Positions 51,767 to 62,645 of a stretch of DNA of 64,000 nt are shown piece after piece; position 1 is the stretch's first letter, and each line of letters opens with the position of its first letter. Where the stretch lies: the NCBI GenBank assembly GCA_949318235.1, contig OX439131.1:33182631-33246630 (forward strand). The letters are read 5' to 3'. The position numbers and the translations under genes were made by a program. Below the pieces are notes generated by a model that saw only the letters and a program-made list of their open reading frames with translations, had not been told where the DNA came from and did no database searches. This DNA is from Ecdyonurus torrentis. Its lineage: Eukaryota; Arthropoda; Insecta; Ephemeroptera; Heptageniidae.

Positions 51767-53580
51767 CATGACGCTATAAATCCCTTTCGGGGTAAGCCAA
51801 CAACACAGATGTTTTATCCTGACCAAGTGATAGACCTCCACAACTTCCTATCCTGACATACTTCACTTGCTTCCGCCAGTCTCATACCTTGTTTCATACA
51901 TTTCCTTTTGCATTTCATACTGCGTACATTCTTATTTTTCAAACATCTTCCAACCACCTCAGACCATGATGTTTTAGGCCTGCCTCTATCTCTCCTTCCA
52001 TCCACTCTACTATGAAATACCTGCTTTGCTATTCTTTCATCACCCATTCTCTCAACATGACCAAACCATCGTAATACACTGTTCTCATACTTCTCAGTCA
52101 CAGTTTCTTTTACTCCACATTTCTCCAACACCCAAGTATTCCTTACCCTATCTAATCTTGTTTTACCACACATACTTCTGAGAAAACTCATACCAACAGC
52201 ATTCACCCTACTCATATGCCTACTCTGACATACCCATGATTCATGACATAAAAATAAAACTTAATAAATAATAAACTTTCCATTTTGTTATGTTACGGTA
52301 AAGTAACTAGACAACTTGGTAACTTGGTATGCTTGCATTAACTCAAAAAAATTCAAAATATGTTTATTCATTTCTATCTCCTACAATCGTACACAAAATA
52401 TTGTACATACAGTATATTGAAGATCCTTGGTGGTTTTCATGAGTGAGGTTTTTAAATCAAACCTGCATTCTAAAACACATTCAGTAAATCGATGGCTCCG
52501 CGGAAAACTGAACTATCTATAGTTTCCGCGCACCTCAAATTTGGAACATCTGCGCTCTCCGCCTCTCCCAAATTTGAAGCATCTCTTACCAGCGCTCCAT
52601 TACAAATGCTTCAAATTTGGGAGTGGTGGAGAGCGCAGATATTCCAAATTTGAGGCGCTCGGAGACTATACATAGTTCAGTTTTCCGCGGAGCCATCGAA
52701 ATACAAGTCTGTGTAGAACATCATGATATTTTTAGATTAATCATGAGTTAACAGCAGCATTAAATGCTTTTGATGAGTTCATTTGTGTCTTTTTCCTATC
52801 CTATGTATTAAAGTATTTTCTTATGTTTTGTAACAGGAGGTCGTATAGCTACATTTTCTCCATGCATTGAGCAGGTCCAAAAGACTAAGGAAGCTCTTCT
52901 GCAGTGTGGATACTTTGAAGTGGATACATCAGAAGGACTTAGTCGAGAACTACAGGTCCAATATAGAACACATTCAAAGATTGCAACTGTAAGTGGCTTT
53001 TAATACCACAACTTTGCATAATATGAACATATCATTGGCGAGGATTGTTACGTTGATCACAAGCAAAAGTCATTTTGAAAGTTTATGCGAGTTTCAGTAT
53101 AGGGCCTATACCAGTTGCAACTATTTATTTACTTGTCGTAATTTTGCACAGCAAATTGTTGAATAGCATTATTTCGTTTTGGGAATAATTATTTTGCAGT
53201 GCAAAGTTACAACAATTAAATAACTATGTGAATTCACCTTTACCTTTACAGTGCTAAATTGGGGGTTTCAAAAGTTCAATTTCTCGCTTCCAAAAAGTTC
53301 TAAAACACGTTACATCATACATCACCATGAAGTAGAAAGCACAACCCAAAAAGTATGTAGGACATGAATGAGCCCCAACCAATGGAATGTAGTGGAAAGA
53401 ATGTGCAAATTTAACTCCAAATATATGGGTTTAGTTTTTCCAGAAATTTCAGTTGCTCAGATTTAATTTTTAAAGTGAGAATCAAAATAACATTTTATTT
53501 CCTTACAAAATATGCCAACATTATATATTCATCCCATATTTTAAGATAGCATTGCACTTTCTTTTTTTTTTTTTTTTTTT

Positions 53581-53611
<31 letters not shown>

Positions 53612-54936
53612 TTTTTTTTTTTCTTGTGTCTTTGACTGGGCTTATTCATGTCCTGCATTCACTTTGGTAGTGCTTTTTACTCTTTACTTAACAATTGCTT
53701 ACAATTTATTGCATGCTATTTATTATACAGATGAGTGTTTTTGCTACTTCTGAAGCAAATAATTGGAATTTGAAAGAAAAAAAACACTAAATTTGACATT
53801 GTGCACCCTATACTTGGCCAAAAACAAACAAACAATAATAATAATAAAGCATAAAAATGGTCTCCTTATCAACTTAATGACCCTTGCCAATGATGAGTCC
53901 TAATTATGTGAAGTTGTCTATAAGCATTATGATTTTAATGATGAAAATATCGTATGCCAACATAGTGATAGCCCAAACAAAATATGGGTGCCTCCCCAGC
54001 AAATCAGATTTTCTACACTTGCCACAAGTTGAGGTCATGCACTTTCAACTGTGCTAGTTATTAACCAAATCTGTACTCAACAGGTTGGGTATTTTTATTA
54101 TGATACAATAATTGTATCGCCAATGCAGATATTATATTATAGACCGGTTGCACTCATATTTAAGAGCCGCCATTTTGCTGGTTATGAATACATAGGCCAG
54201 CATAGGAAAAACATCATTCTTGTTTGTTTTTAATAGCAAAAAAAGCTTCAAACCTCAATCAAAGACTTATTTCTAGCTTCTAATAAGCTCAAAAAATTTG
54301 AGAAAAATTAGTTCAGTTGAAATAAACTCTTTTTAAGTGAAAAATTAGAAGAAATGATGTTTCCCCTATGCTGGACAATACATTAGGCACCACAAACATG
54401 GCGACAAATCGCAAGGATGTGAAAGGGGTCTAATAATTATTATTTATTTTATTATTGACTAAAAAGTAAAAAGCACAAAGTCGTTCTCTTTTACATATTC
54501 AATCAAAGTTTTTAATAGTTCTTATTTATTTATTTTTCTACATTTCAAATTTCTCTCATTAAATTTTATCATTATTTTAAAATGATTATTACTTTCTGTT
54601 TTGGCAAGACTTTGTATTTTTTAGTACTGTATGCTTGAAATATAATAATGGTGTTCATAAATTCTGTTTTTTGTGCTCCAAACAAAAAAATAATAATAAT
54701 CACCTAACGATGTAATTTTCAAAAAATTGTGAACTGCCCCGTTTGTTTACATTTTTCAAACTTTGTTTATACGTTGATTCGTGTTGATGCATGTAACATG
54801 TCGTTACATTGGACGTGTTTGGTTTCAGTCTCCTAATGAACCTGGTAAAGATGGAGTAAAATACCTCACATGTATTCCTGCAGCTACTATCCCTGGACAT
54901 ACAGGATTTCTAACATTTGCTACACTCAAGCCATGA
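49669..54936 (+). CDS. TRMT61A: tRNA (adenine(58)-N1)-methyltransferase catalytic subunit TRMT61A
   Basis: Four exons (49,669-50,023, 50,228-50,554, 52,837-52,988, 54,829-54,936) with GT-AG introns join in frame into 313 residues; the human protein is about 289. It is the catalytic subunit of the nuclear Trm6-Trm61 complex, which uses S-adenosylmethionine to make m1A at position 58 of tRNAs, including initiator tRNA-Met. Family-typical blocks: an MSF start, [18 protein letters not shown] before the fold, motif I GTGSGS at 119-124, DFHEDR around 143, the catalytic-Asp block FLDLPHPW (D210), FSPCIEQV in exon 3 and [10 protein letters not shown] near the C-terminus. An in-frame TAA two codons upstream supports the start. 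A roughly 20-residue acidic insertion precedes D210 (about 181-203). The gene looks intact; a TRM6 partner is not in the window. Confidence 0.95.
50228..50554 (+). CDS. TRMT61A: TRMT61A exon 2
   Basis: Starts after ATTACAG, completing Gly119 of the SAM-binding GTGSGS motif. It ends AAGAATG before GTATGC (phase 1). It includes the acidic DFHEDR strand and the catalytic FLDLPHPW block. The ATG at 50,218 lies in the intron and is not a start. Confidence 0.93.
50693..51294 (+). mobile_element. MITE family E, copy 2, interrupted by a family F insertion
   Basis: The outer E element begins TAGACTCCTTGCACATTC and ends GCAACCGGTCTA, the same ends as the copies at 43,813 and 54,140. Removing 50,846-51,150 restores the continuous E sequence (CTTA joined to TTAGGAGCTAG, as CTTATTAGGAGCTAG in copy 1). 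It lies in TRMT61A intron 2. Confidence 0.85.
50846..51150 (+). mobile_element. MITE family F, copy 1 (nested in E)
   Basis: A 305-bp element with inverted ends TAGGGTGG and ACACCCTA, inserted into MITE E at a TA-containing site. Comparison with intact E copies fixes its limits to within 1-2 bases, and the target duplication fits TA. Other copies lie at 44,104-44,412 and, split, at 43,555-44,466. No coding capacity is retained. Confidence 0.85.
51307..51388. repeat. (AT)n microsatellite
   Basis: About 80 bases of AT dinucleotides directly after the MITE E terminus, in TRMT61A intron 2. Confidence 0.95.
51680..51764 (-). repeat. (TGTA)n tail of a retrotransposon fragment
   Basis: A tract of ACAT/ATAC tetranucleotides of about 85 bases; on the minus strand it is (TGTA)n. 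It lies about 50 bases downstream of the stop codon of the minus-strand reverse-transcriptase remnant, as expected for the microsatellite tail of some non-LTR elements. Confidence 0.85.
51814..52247 (-). pseudogene. Non-LTR retrotransposon reverse transcriptase, C-terminal fragment
   Basis: The minus-strand frame encodes about 140 residues typical of the C-terminal end of a LINE-type ORF2. Landmarks are [25 protein letters not shown] and a [12 protein letters not shown] block. The polymerase domain and everything 5' are absent, so this is a 5'-truncated insertion, the usual fate of LINE copies. The frame itself is open for this stretch, so the insertion is not very old. It lies antisense in TRMT61A intron 2. 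The clade is uncertain (RTE- or CR1-like); 5' truncation and a repeat tail fit either. Confidence 0.8.
52490..52698. mobile_element. 209-bp hairpin element (palindromic MITE)
   Basis: The ends CGATGGCTCCGCGGAAAACT and its complement bound two arms of about 100 bp centred near 52,594. Paired blocks include CTCAAATTTGGAAC and GAGAGCGCAGAT. It is much more GC-rich than the intron around it, which suggests recent insertion or a different source. It lies in TRMT61A intron 2, about 140 bp before the exon 3 acceptor. Confidence 0.85.
52837..52988 (+). CDS. TRMT61A: TRMT61A exon 3
   Basis: Starts after TTTTGTAACAG, completing Gly228 of a GGR motif, and encodes the conserved FSPCIEQV block. It ends at GCAACT before a strong GTAAGT donor, in phase 0. 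It was found by homology and splice signals because its frame is short. Confidence 0.92.
52989..54828 (+). other. TRMT61A intron 3
   Basis: A 1.8-kb intron. It holds a segment at about 53,330-53,470 that resembles 60,940-61,060 in the fold-back element (shared words AAAAAGTAT, GGAC, AAATTTCAGTT), a long T/C-rich tract at 53,560-53,622, and a MITE E copy at 54,140-54,432. No additional exon is seen. Confidence 0.75.
54140..54432 (-). mobile_element. MITE family E, copy 3 (uninterrupted, 293 bp)
   Basis: In reverse orientation, running from TAGACCGGTTGCACTC to GGGGTCTA. It is the cleanest E copy, without the F insertion, and is flanked by TA-rich DNA. It lies in TRMT61A intron 3. Confidence 0.85.
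54829..54936 (+). CDS. TRMT61A: TRMT61A exon 4 (terminal)
   Basis: Follows GTTTGGTTTCAG in phase 0 and encodes 35 residues with the C-terminal [10 protein letters not shown] motif, ending at the TGA at 54,934-54,936. Confidence 0.92.
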   Translation, partial: SPNEPGKDGVKYLTCIPAATIPGHTGFLTFATLKP

Positions 54937-55170
54937 AGATCTGTCATTTCATAATCATTTGTTGTACTGTTCTGAGTGAGTCATACACATGCACAATGTC
55001 AATTACATGTCTTCCAACTCAGGGCACTTTTTCACCATCTCAGTTGATACCTTCATGTTTTTTTGTTTTGTTTTTTACTTCATGCTTGCATAGGAAGTTG
55101 AAAGACATGTAAGGGACATTATTACATGCATTGCATATGCATTACATAATTAATATGTATAATATTCCAT

Positions 55171-55176
55171 AATAAA
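55171..55176 (+). terminator. Probable TRMT61A poly(A) signal
   Basis: AATAAA lies about 235 bases after the stop codon, in an otherwise unremarkable 3' UTR. The first canonical hexamer downstream of the stop is the natural candidate. Confidence 0.5.
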
Positions 55177-55930
55177 CTAAACTTGATTATCCAAGTATAA
55201 CATCAATAATTGTTTCCTTTTCTTTCTAGCTCTTTTAAAAATAATTTTATTATCAGTACTGTATCATTTATTAATTAATATTAGCTATAACTCTTTTGTA
55301 CTCTAAAAATAGAAATAGACCTATACAAATAAATTCATACATTTTTTTTTTCTAAAATATGTTGCAATAAATTTGAATGTTTTTAATAGACAATAATATA
55401 TAGGTTCATCATACATTCAGGGAGCAAAAAGACCCATCAGGGGGATGGGGGAAGGGTTCAGCGCCACACTGTAAGCTGTAGGGGTCTAAAAAAATTTAAA
55501 ATAAAGGCGTATAGCTAAACAAAAAATCAACACGTTGATGATGTTGATTTTTTTACGCAAATTATTTTCGTTTTTAAGTGAAACTATTAAAATGATTAAT
55601 TAATGAAAATGTAAAAAAAAACTATACTTGCACAAAGAAAAATTCACCAAACTTTCTAGCTACGACGAATCTCCTGCAATTGTTCAGGAAAGTCTGCTCG
55701 AGTAATGGTGCGGTGATGGAAGTGTACTTGCAGCCAAAATAATTTCTTTGCCAATATTAATGTACTAATTAACATTTAAATGCTTTTACTATGTATCATC
55801 AAGCAGGTTTTAAGATGCATAATACATATCATACCATATTGAAAAATTTCTCTCATGATCGGAACACAAAAAGTTCATAACTGTACAGTACACTGTGTTG
55901 TACATATTATTCCATCCACTTTTCTGATAA

Positions 55931-55977
<47 letters not shown>

Positions 55978-56540
55978 TTTTTAGTAAATAACTAAATTTG
56001 CGTCACACTTACGCAAGATTAATTGTTGAATATATTCATATTATATATTATAAAATCTTATTGTACAATACATAATATAATATACGTATTATATATAGTT
56101 TTAAACATGGAGAGATTATACTCTCCATTAAATTCGAGGCACTAAAATTAAATCAAGATCCTCATAAATTTTTAACGCAATATGTGAACCAAACATTGAT
56201 TGATGCCAAAAAAATGAAAATAAAAAGTTTGGGAAAAATCCCTCTCTGCCGCATATTGACCATATATGAACAGCAATAAAACAATATAAAAATGTAGCGT
56301 TTCATACATTATGTACGCTGTAAATTATTTATTTCAGTCTCATTAATTTTAATTAATAATAATAAATAGATTTTACCTTTTAGCAGAATAAAGCGGCGCG
56401 GTTGAAGACTTATTTTCGAAGACACTTGGAAATGTTCAGAGATATAATAATAAATGTTCGATCACTTTTTTAAATGCTCCACGTTTTCCACTCGTCAGCT
56501 GACATTTGAGCGCGCAAATGAAGATCACACCGCGATACCC
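55177..56540. other. Intergenic region downstream of TRMT61A
   Basis: AT-rich DNA with (AT)n at 55,934-55,975 and no supportable gene. Confidence 0.7.
55934..55975. repeat. (AT)n microsatellite
   Basis: About 40 bases of AT dinucleotides. Confidence 0.95.
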
Positions 56541-57497
56541 AAACAAGTCAAAGGAGGTTACTTTTTACAAGGACTCCCTACAAAAAAAAATTACAAGGAC
56601 TTTATTGATGACGTCACCGTTTGCTATCCGTGACGTCACTAATACAAACAATTAACCATTTAAAATGTCCTTACAATAAAAATTTACAAGGACATTTTTT
56701 TTTACCCGCAAATGCACGAATGAATCAGATTAAATATATGGGCACACCCTAAAATAATTTTTTATTTGAAATAATTATTTTGAAACGGAAGAAAAAAATA
56801 AAAATATAGAGTGAAATATTGAATTTTCATTATATGTTTATGAAACAATAAAAAAATATATATTTTTTTTAATTCTTTATGGGGGAAAAATGTTATAATT
56901 ATTTATATTTTATAATATAATATTTTTTGTATTTTCTTCAATTGAATTTTAAAATTTTGCAAATAGCTTAAAAATCGCATGATTTTATAATATATATTAT
57001 TTTTATTTAATATATATTTACGTTATAAAATTATATCTTTTATAAAAAAAAAATAATAATAGTATAAAAAATTTGCAAGGACATTTTTTTGTCTTGAATA
57101 AATTATAGGTATTAAATATATACACTCTACTGTTATATATAGCAAAAGCATAAACAACTTTCTGTTTTTTTTTACTTTTTCTATATATTAAAATGATTAT
57201 ATTATATTATTTGATTTAATTTAAAACGAGAAAAAAAATGTAGAGTATTATATAGTGCGCAAAGGACATTTTTTGAAGAAGAATATATTTTCTATTTTTT
57301 TTTCTCCATGGAGAAATGCACGCATGAATAATATAATAGCAAAATTGCATATTGTAAAAAAAAAGACCGCAAGGAAAATGCAGCAAATTTTAAGTCTTAA
57401 ATTATTTTTATAGTGCAAATAAAAGTATTTTATATGTTTAACGCCGGATTATTTTGCAACGATATACATTGTTTTAAAGTATCTTTTCTTCATGTAG

Positions 57498-57499
<2 letters not shown>

Positions 57500-57579
<80 letters not shown>

Positions 57580-57635
57580 TATTATATTATATTTATATAT
57601 ATATATATATCATCCTATATATATAAATAATACAT

Positions 57636-57722
<87 letters not shown>
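57500..57722. repeat. Compound (AT)n microsatellite
   Basis: Two long AT runs (about 57,500-57,572 and 57,642-57,721), separated by 70 bases of imperfect AT-rich sequence, lie inside the left part of the fold-back element. Confidence 0.95.
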
Positions 57723-57727
<5 letters not shown>

Positions 57728-58079
57728 TAAGAAATATATAATTTAAACTATATAAATATATATAGTTTATATATTTCTTTTCTTTAGGTATAGGTATATA
57801 TATATAGCTATATATAAAGCTATATATAGTTGTTAAAAAACAATATGTAAAAAAATATAAATAATAATAATAACTTGAGCAAAAAGTTTTTTTTTTTTTT
57901 TTCCCTTCAACATAATATAATTTGCATTCTGCAAGGACATTTTTTAACAGCAGCGCAGAAGTATTTTTCTTTTAACTCTGTTAAGGCTAAAAATTAAGTA
58001 CTATAAATTATGTGGTTTAATTTGACTAAAATTTTGTTATGCTAGTATAGTAACAGCTAGAAAAACTCGAGTATCTTTT

Positions 58080-58766
58080 ACTTTTTTTCTTTTTTTTGAA
58101 GTAAAAAAATTGCAAGTACATTTTTTTTAAATAGCGAATTGTACTTTCTTCTTAACTAGATTTTTTTTTAATAAAATCTTATTTAAAAGCATATAATAAT
58201 GATACCTTTGTCTTTTAAAAATATATTTTTTACTTTTTATATTAAATTTTTTTTTTCAGTCCTTATAAAAAAAATTTACAAGGACATTTTTTTAACACCG
58301 TATAACAATTTTTCTTTTAACTACTGTTAAGGCTTAAAATTAAGTACTGTGGTTTATTGACTAAAATTCTGTTATTCTAGTAACAGATAGACTCAAGTAT
58401 GCTTTTCCTTTTTTTTTTTTTTTTTTTTTTTTTTTGAAGTCCTTGCACAAAAAATTGCAAGGACATTTTTTTTAAATAGCAAATTGTACTTTCTTCTTAA
58501 AAAGATTTTGTTTTAATAAAATATTATTTAAAAGCATATAATACAGTCATGATACCTTTGTCTTTTAAAAATATATTTTTTACTTTTTATATTAAATATA
58601 AATTTTTTCTTTTCAGTCCTTGTAAAAAAAATTTACAAGGACATTTTTTTAACACCGCATAACAATTTTTCTTTTAACTGTTAAGGCTTAAAATTAAGTA
58701 CTGTGGTTTAAATTGACTAAAATTCTGTTATTCTAGTAACAGATAGACTCAAGTATATATGCTTTT

Positions 58767-58800
<34 letters not shown>

Positions 58801-59710
58801 TAAGTCCTTGCAAAAAAAATTGCAAAGACATTTTTTTTTTAAATAGCAAATTGTACTTTTTTCTTAACAAGATTTTGTTTTAATAAAATATTATTTAAAA
58901 GCATATATAATATAATAAATGATACCTTTGTCTTTTAAAAATATATTTTTTATTTATTTTTATATTAAATATAATATTTTTTTTCAGTCCTTGTAAAAAA
59001 AAATTACAAGGACATTTTTTTAACAACGCATAACAAATTTTCTTTTAACTGTTAAGGCTTAAAATTAAGTACTGTGGTTTACTGACTAAAATTCTGTTAT
59101 TCTAGTAACAGAAAAACTCAAGTATGCTTTTACTTTTTTTTTTGTTTGTTTGTTTGTTTGAAGTCCTTGTAAAAAAAATTGCAACGACATTTTTTTTTAA
59201 ATAGCAAATTGTACTTTCTTCTTAAATAGATTTTGTTTTAATAAAATATTATTTAAAAGCATATAATACATGATATCTTTGTCTTTTAAAAATCTATTTT
59301 TTACTTTTTATATATTAAATTATTTTTTTCAGTCCTTGTAAGAAAACTTTACAAGGATAATTTTTTAAACAGCGCATAACCATTTTTCTTTTAACTGTTA
59401 AGGCTTAAAATTAAGTACTTTGGTTTATTGGCTATAAAATTCTGTTATTCTAATAACAGATAAACTCAAGTATATACTTTTAAATTTTTTTTAAGTCCAT
59501 GTAAAAAAATTGCAAGGATATTTTTTTAAAATAGAAAATTGCAATTCCTTCTTAATTGGATTTTTTTTCTAATAAAATATTATTTAATAGCATATAATAC
59601 ACAATATCTTTATCTTTTTAACAAAAATTACTTTTTATATTAAATATTAGATTTTTTTTTTTTATTAGTCCTTGTGAAAAAATTTACAAGGACATTTGTT
59701 TTATTACAGC
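58080..59710 (+). repeat. Tandem array of about 340-370-bp units with paired palindromes
   Basis: Five successive units are marked by CAGTCCTTGTAA at about 58,257, 58,615, 58,984, 59,329 and 59,666 (spacing about 337-369). Alternating with it is AAGTCCTTG(C/T)A at about 58,437, 58,801, 59,161 and 59,492. Each marker heads a short palindrome (TCCTTGTAAA with TTTACAAGGA, or TCCTTGCAAA with TTGCAAGGA). Units also share TTAACTGTTAAGGCTTAAAA and CTGTTATTCTAGTAACAG. Length differences come mainly from poly(T) runs. Confidence 0.85.
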
Positions 59711-60508
59711 AACCATGCATATACGCGTAATAATAATTGTGTTATTTGAGGAAGTAAAATAATAATAATAATATTAATATCATTTTTTTAAAATACATGT
59801 ATAAACTTTAACTTTTTAAATACAATATTATATAATTAATTATATATAACAACAAATTTAAATTGTACACAGGCAAAGAATTTTTGTTTCTTTAAAAATT
59901 TGCAAGGATTATTATTATTATTTTTTTTTTGAGAGCTAGCATAGCAATTTTTCAATTATAATTTTTAACGCTAAAAATAAAGTAAGGTGGTTATGTTCAT
60001 TGATTAAAATTAAGTTGTGTTGCATAAAATAATAATAATTATAATAAAAATTAATATGTTTGCACAAAAATAGTGATTATTGTGATCCCGATAAACCAAA
60101 AAATAAAGGATGAATGTCAAAAATAATAATAAAGGAATCAATTATGCAAAATATTAAGTCAATAATTTTTTACATTTAAATTCCATAAGCAGGACACAAT
60201 AATAATGTACTATAAATTATTTAAATTTAAGTTTTATTCTCTATATCTTACAAAAATATGTTTTTATTAATAATTTAAATTTTCAAAATAAGGGAAACAA
60301 AATTATTCTCAGGTCTCCGGGGGTTGTCAGAGCCCAGCCCACTTCCTCATCAATTTTCGGAAAATGTCAATTAAACCATCCAGGGGACCGGGAACCCAAG
60401 TTTTCGTTTATCTACGTTGGAATTTTTTTTAAAACCCCTACAACGGACATGAAGCAACCCGCACGACAAAGAAGTTCAACGGGTTGCATAGTTTCTAACT
60501 CTGCAGGC
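59640..60508 (+). repeat. Inner left arm of the fold-back inverted repeat
   Basis: Matches the complement of 61,776-62,645, with diverged but ordered landmarks: TTACAAGGACAT, ACGCGTAATAATAATTGTG, AAATTTAAATTGTA, GGTCTCCGGGGGTTGTCAG, TTTATCTACG and TCTAACTCTGCAGGC. Confidence 0.8.
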
Positions 60509-61775
60509 AACTTAATTTTTTAATTGAATTGTTTATAATATATTTTGGGATTGAGACGGCCGAGTGCCTTACCATGTTTGACAGTAAAAACTCTTTAATT
60601 GAATTGTTTGTTTATTTAATTATATTTAAACAACTGTGATTTCCCAAATTTCTCTGCAATGATAATCACATTTTAAAGTTGAACTTGATAAAACTTCACA
60701 TAATTAGCCCTTGTCACTGGCAAGGTCAGCATTATATAGATTATAGGTCGATCACTGTAAGGGTCCTCATTAGCTTTACGTTAATTTTGGCCTGCTAGTC
60801 GAGCTATATAGGGCTTTACCATATATTAAATTCAGGGTTTTAATTTATGAAAATCTTGCTTTGGAATTGTTTAAACATGTTAAATAATAAATTATCAGAT
60901 GATAAAGTTAAAAAAAAAAATAATAAATACTCAAAAAGTATTTAGGACGTAAACGAGACACAGTGAAAGGAGCGGGTGGAAAAATGTGTGCTCAAAAGCT
61001 GACTTCAAAACGAAGATTTTTGGGTCCCGCTACAAATTTCAGTTTCTCATTGATGTCGAACATTCAAATCTGGTAACGTGGTAATAAAAAGTCATTTTGA
61101 TCCATATTTTAAAATTATGAAGCTTTGAGAAACTAAAATTTCTGGTGGAACCCAGACCCTTGGAATCAACTTTGAGCACAGTTTTCACTAGTTCCTTTTA
61201 CTGGGGCTCGGATCGTTTCAACGTTCTATATAAATACACTTCTTCAGTTATTGTGCTTATGTTATTATTCTGATTACGGATAACCCGCCTTGCCGCCTTG
61301 CCAGTGTCGTGTTCCTGATTAGGCTTAAGTGCAGTTTCGTCTATTGGGTTCGAATACTTTTGCTCGAAATTATGTTATTTATAAATACTTTTTTTTTTTT
61401 CTTTTCTTTTGTTATTTTCTGAATTTTAGAAATTTAGATATAATTCTAATTTTGAAATTTAATTCACAAACAAAGTGTCACAAACAACTAATCATATAAT
61501 AACACATGTAGGCCAAACGTATACAATGGAAAACGCAATTTTAAAATGCATTTAATGGCAGAGAACTTCGGAAAAAAATTTTCTTCTTTTTTTCACTATA
61601 AATAATTAGATAGATTATATAATAAATGAAATAATAATGATATAGTTTTAATTTATATAATATTTACATATTCAATTTCAATCAAAGGGTTTGTATTATG
61701 AATATATATGTGCTGTGCAGTGTGACACAGAGACGACAAAATATCTTTTAACAAATAATTTCAAAAAACTAAGGC
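60509..61775. other. Loop of the fold-back element
   Basis: A segment of about 1.27 kb between the arms with no open reading frame of note. It contains a smaller inverted pair (about 60,940-61,060 against 61,110-61,220, including AAATTTCAGTTTCTCA and TGAGAAACTAAAATTT). That pair resembles the segment at 53,330-53,470 in TRMT61A intron 3, so a second repeat family may be nested here. Confidence 0.6.
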
Positions 61776-62645
61776 GCCTGCAGAGTTAGAAGCTATGCAT
61801 CCCGTTGCACTTTTCTATCATGCGGGTTGCTTCATGTCACTTTTAGGGGTTTTAAAAAAATTCTACCGTAGATAAACGAAACCTCTTGGGTTCCCGCGGT
61901 CCCCTGGAATGGTTTGACATTTTCAAAAAATTGATGATTATTTTTATAAGTGTGCTGGGCTCTGACAACCCCCGGACCGGAGACCTGATAATTATTTTGA
62001 TTCCCGCTTATTTTAAAAATTTAAATTATTAAATAAAAACACATTTTCGTAGGCAGATAGAGAAATTTTTAAATAATTAATAATATAGTGTGTCCTGCTT
62101 ATTATGTAATTTAAATGTAAAAAATTATTGATTTAATATTTTGCATAATTGATTAATAATTATTATTATTATTTTGTCGTTCATCCTTGAATTTGTTTTA
62201 TATCAGTTATCTTTATTTGTGCAAAACCTATAAGATTTTTATTATCTTATTGTTTTACCAACACAGCTTAATTTTAGTCAATACCACCTTACTTTATTTT
62301 TAGCCTTAAAAATTATAATGAAAAAAAAAAATATTCTCTCAAAAAAAAAAAAAAAAAGAAAAAAAAAAAGAAGAAGAAGAAGAAGAAGGAGAAGACCTTA
62401 GCAAGAAAAAAAATCTTTGTCTATATAATGCATACAATTTAAATTTGCTGTTTAATTATATCATATTGTTCTTAAAAGTTTTAGTTTAAACATTTAATTA
62501 TTAATAATATAAATATTGTCTTATTTTTTTACTTCCACAAAACACACAATTATTATTATTACTCGTGTATGTATGATTTCTATACTTAAAAAAAATGTCC
62601 TTGTAAAGTTTTTACAGTAATAAAGGACTAAAAAAAAAAAAAAAA
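61776..62645 (-). repeat. Inner right arm of the fold-back inverted repeat
   Basis: Complement of the left inner arm. It begins GCCTGCAGAGTTAGAAGC and includes CTGACAACCCCCGGACCGGA. After 62,645 the right side continues with one more copy of the same unit (to about 63,060) and part of the tandem-type unit (CTGTTATCAGAATAACAG at about 63,318). Confidence 0.8.

Larger units (their letters stand above)
50555..52836 (+). other. TRMT61A intron 2, rich in mobile elements
   Basis: A 2.3-kb intron with a MITE E copy interrupted by a MITE F copy, an (AT)n tract, a non-LTR retrotransposon 3' fragment on the minus strand with a TGTA-repeat tail, and a 209-bp hairpin element. Each is listed separately. 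The acceptor is TTATGTTTTGTAACAG. Confidence 0.9.

Noticed and set aside
58080..59710. Regularly spaced repeats considered as a CRISPR array
   Set aside because: The units are hundreds of bases long, with poly(T) length variation, in a eukaryotic intergenic region; no cas genes or short uniform repeats.
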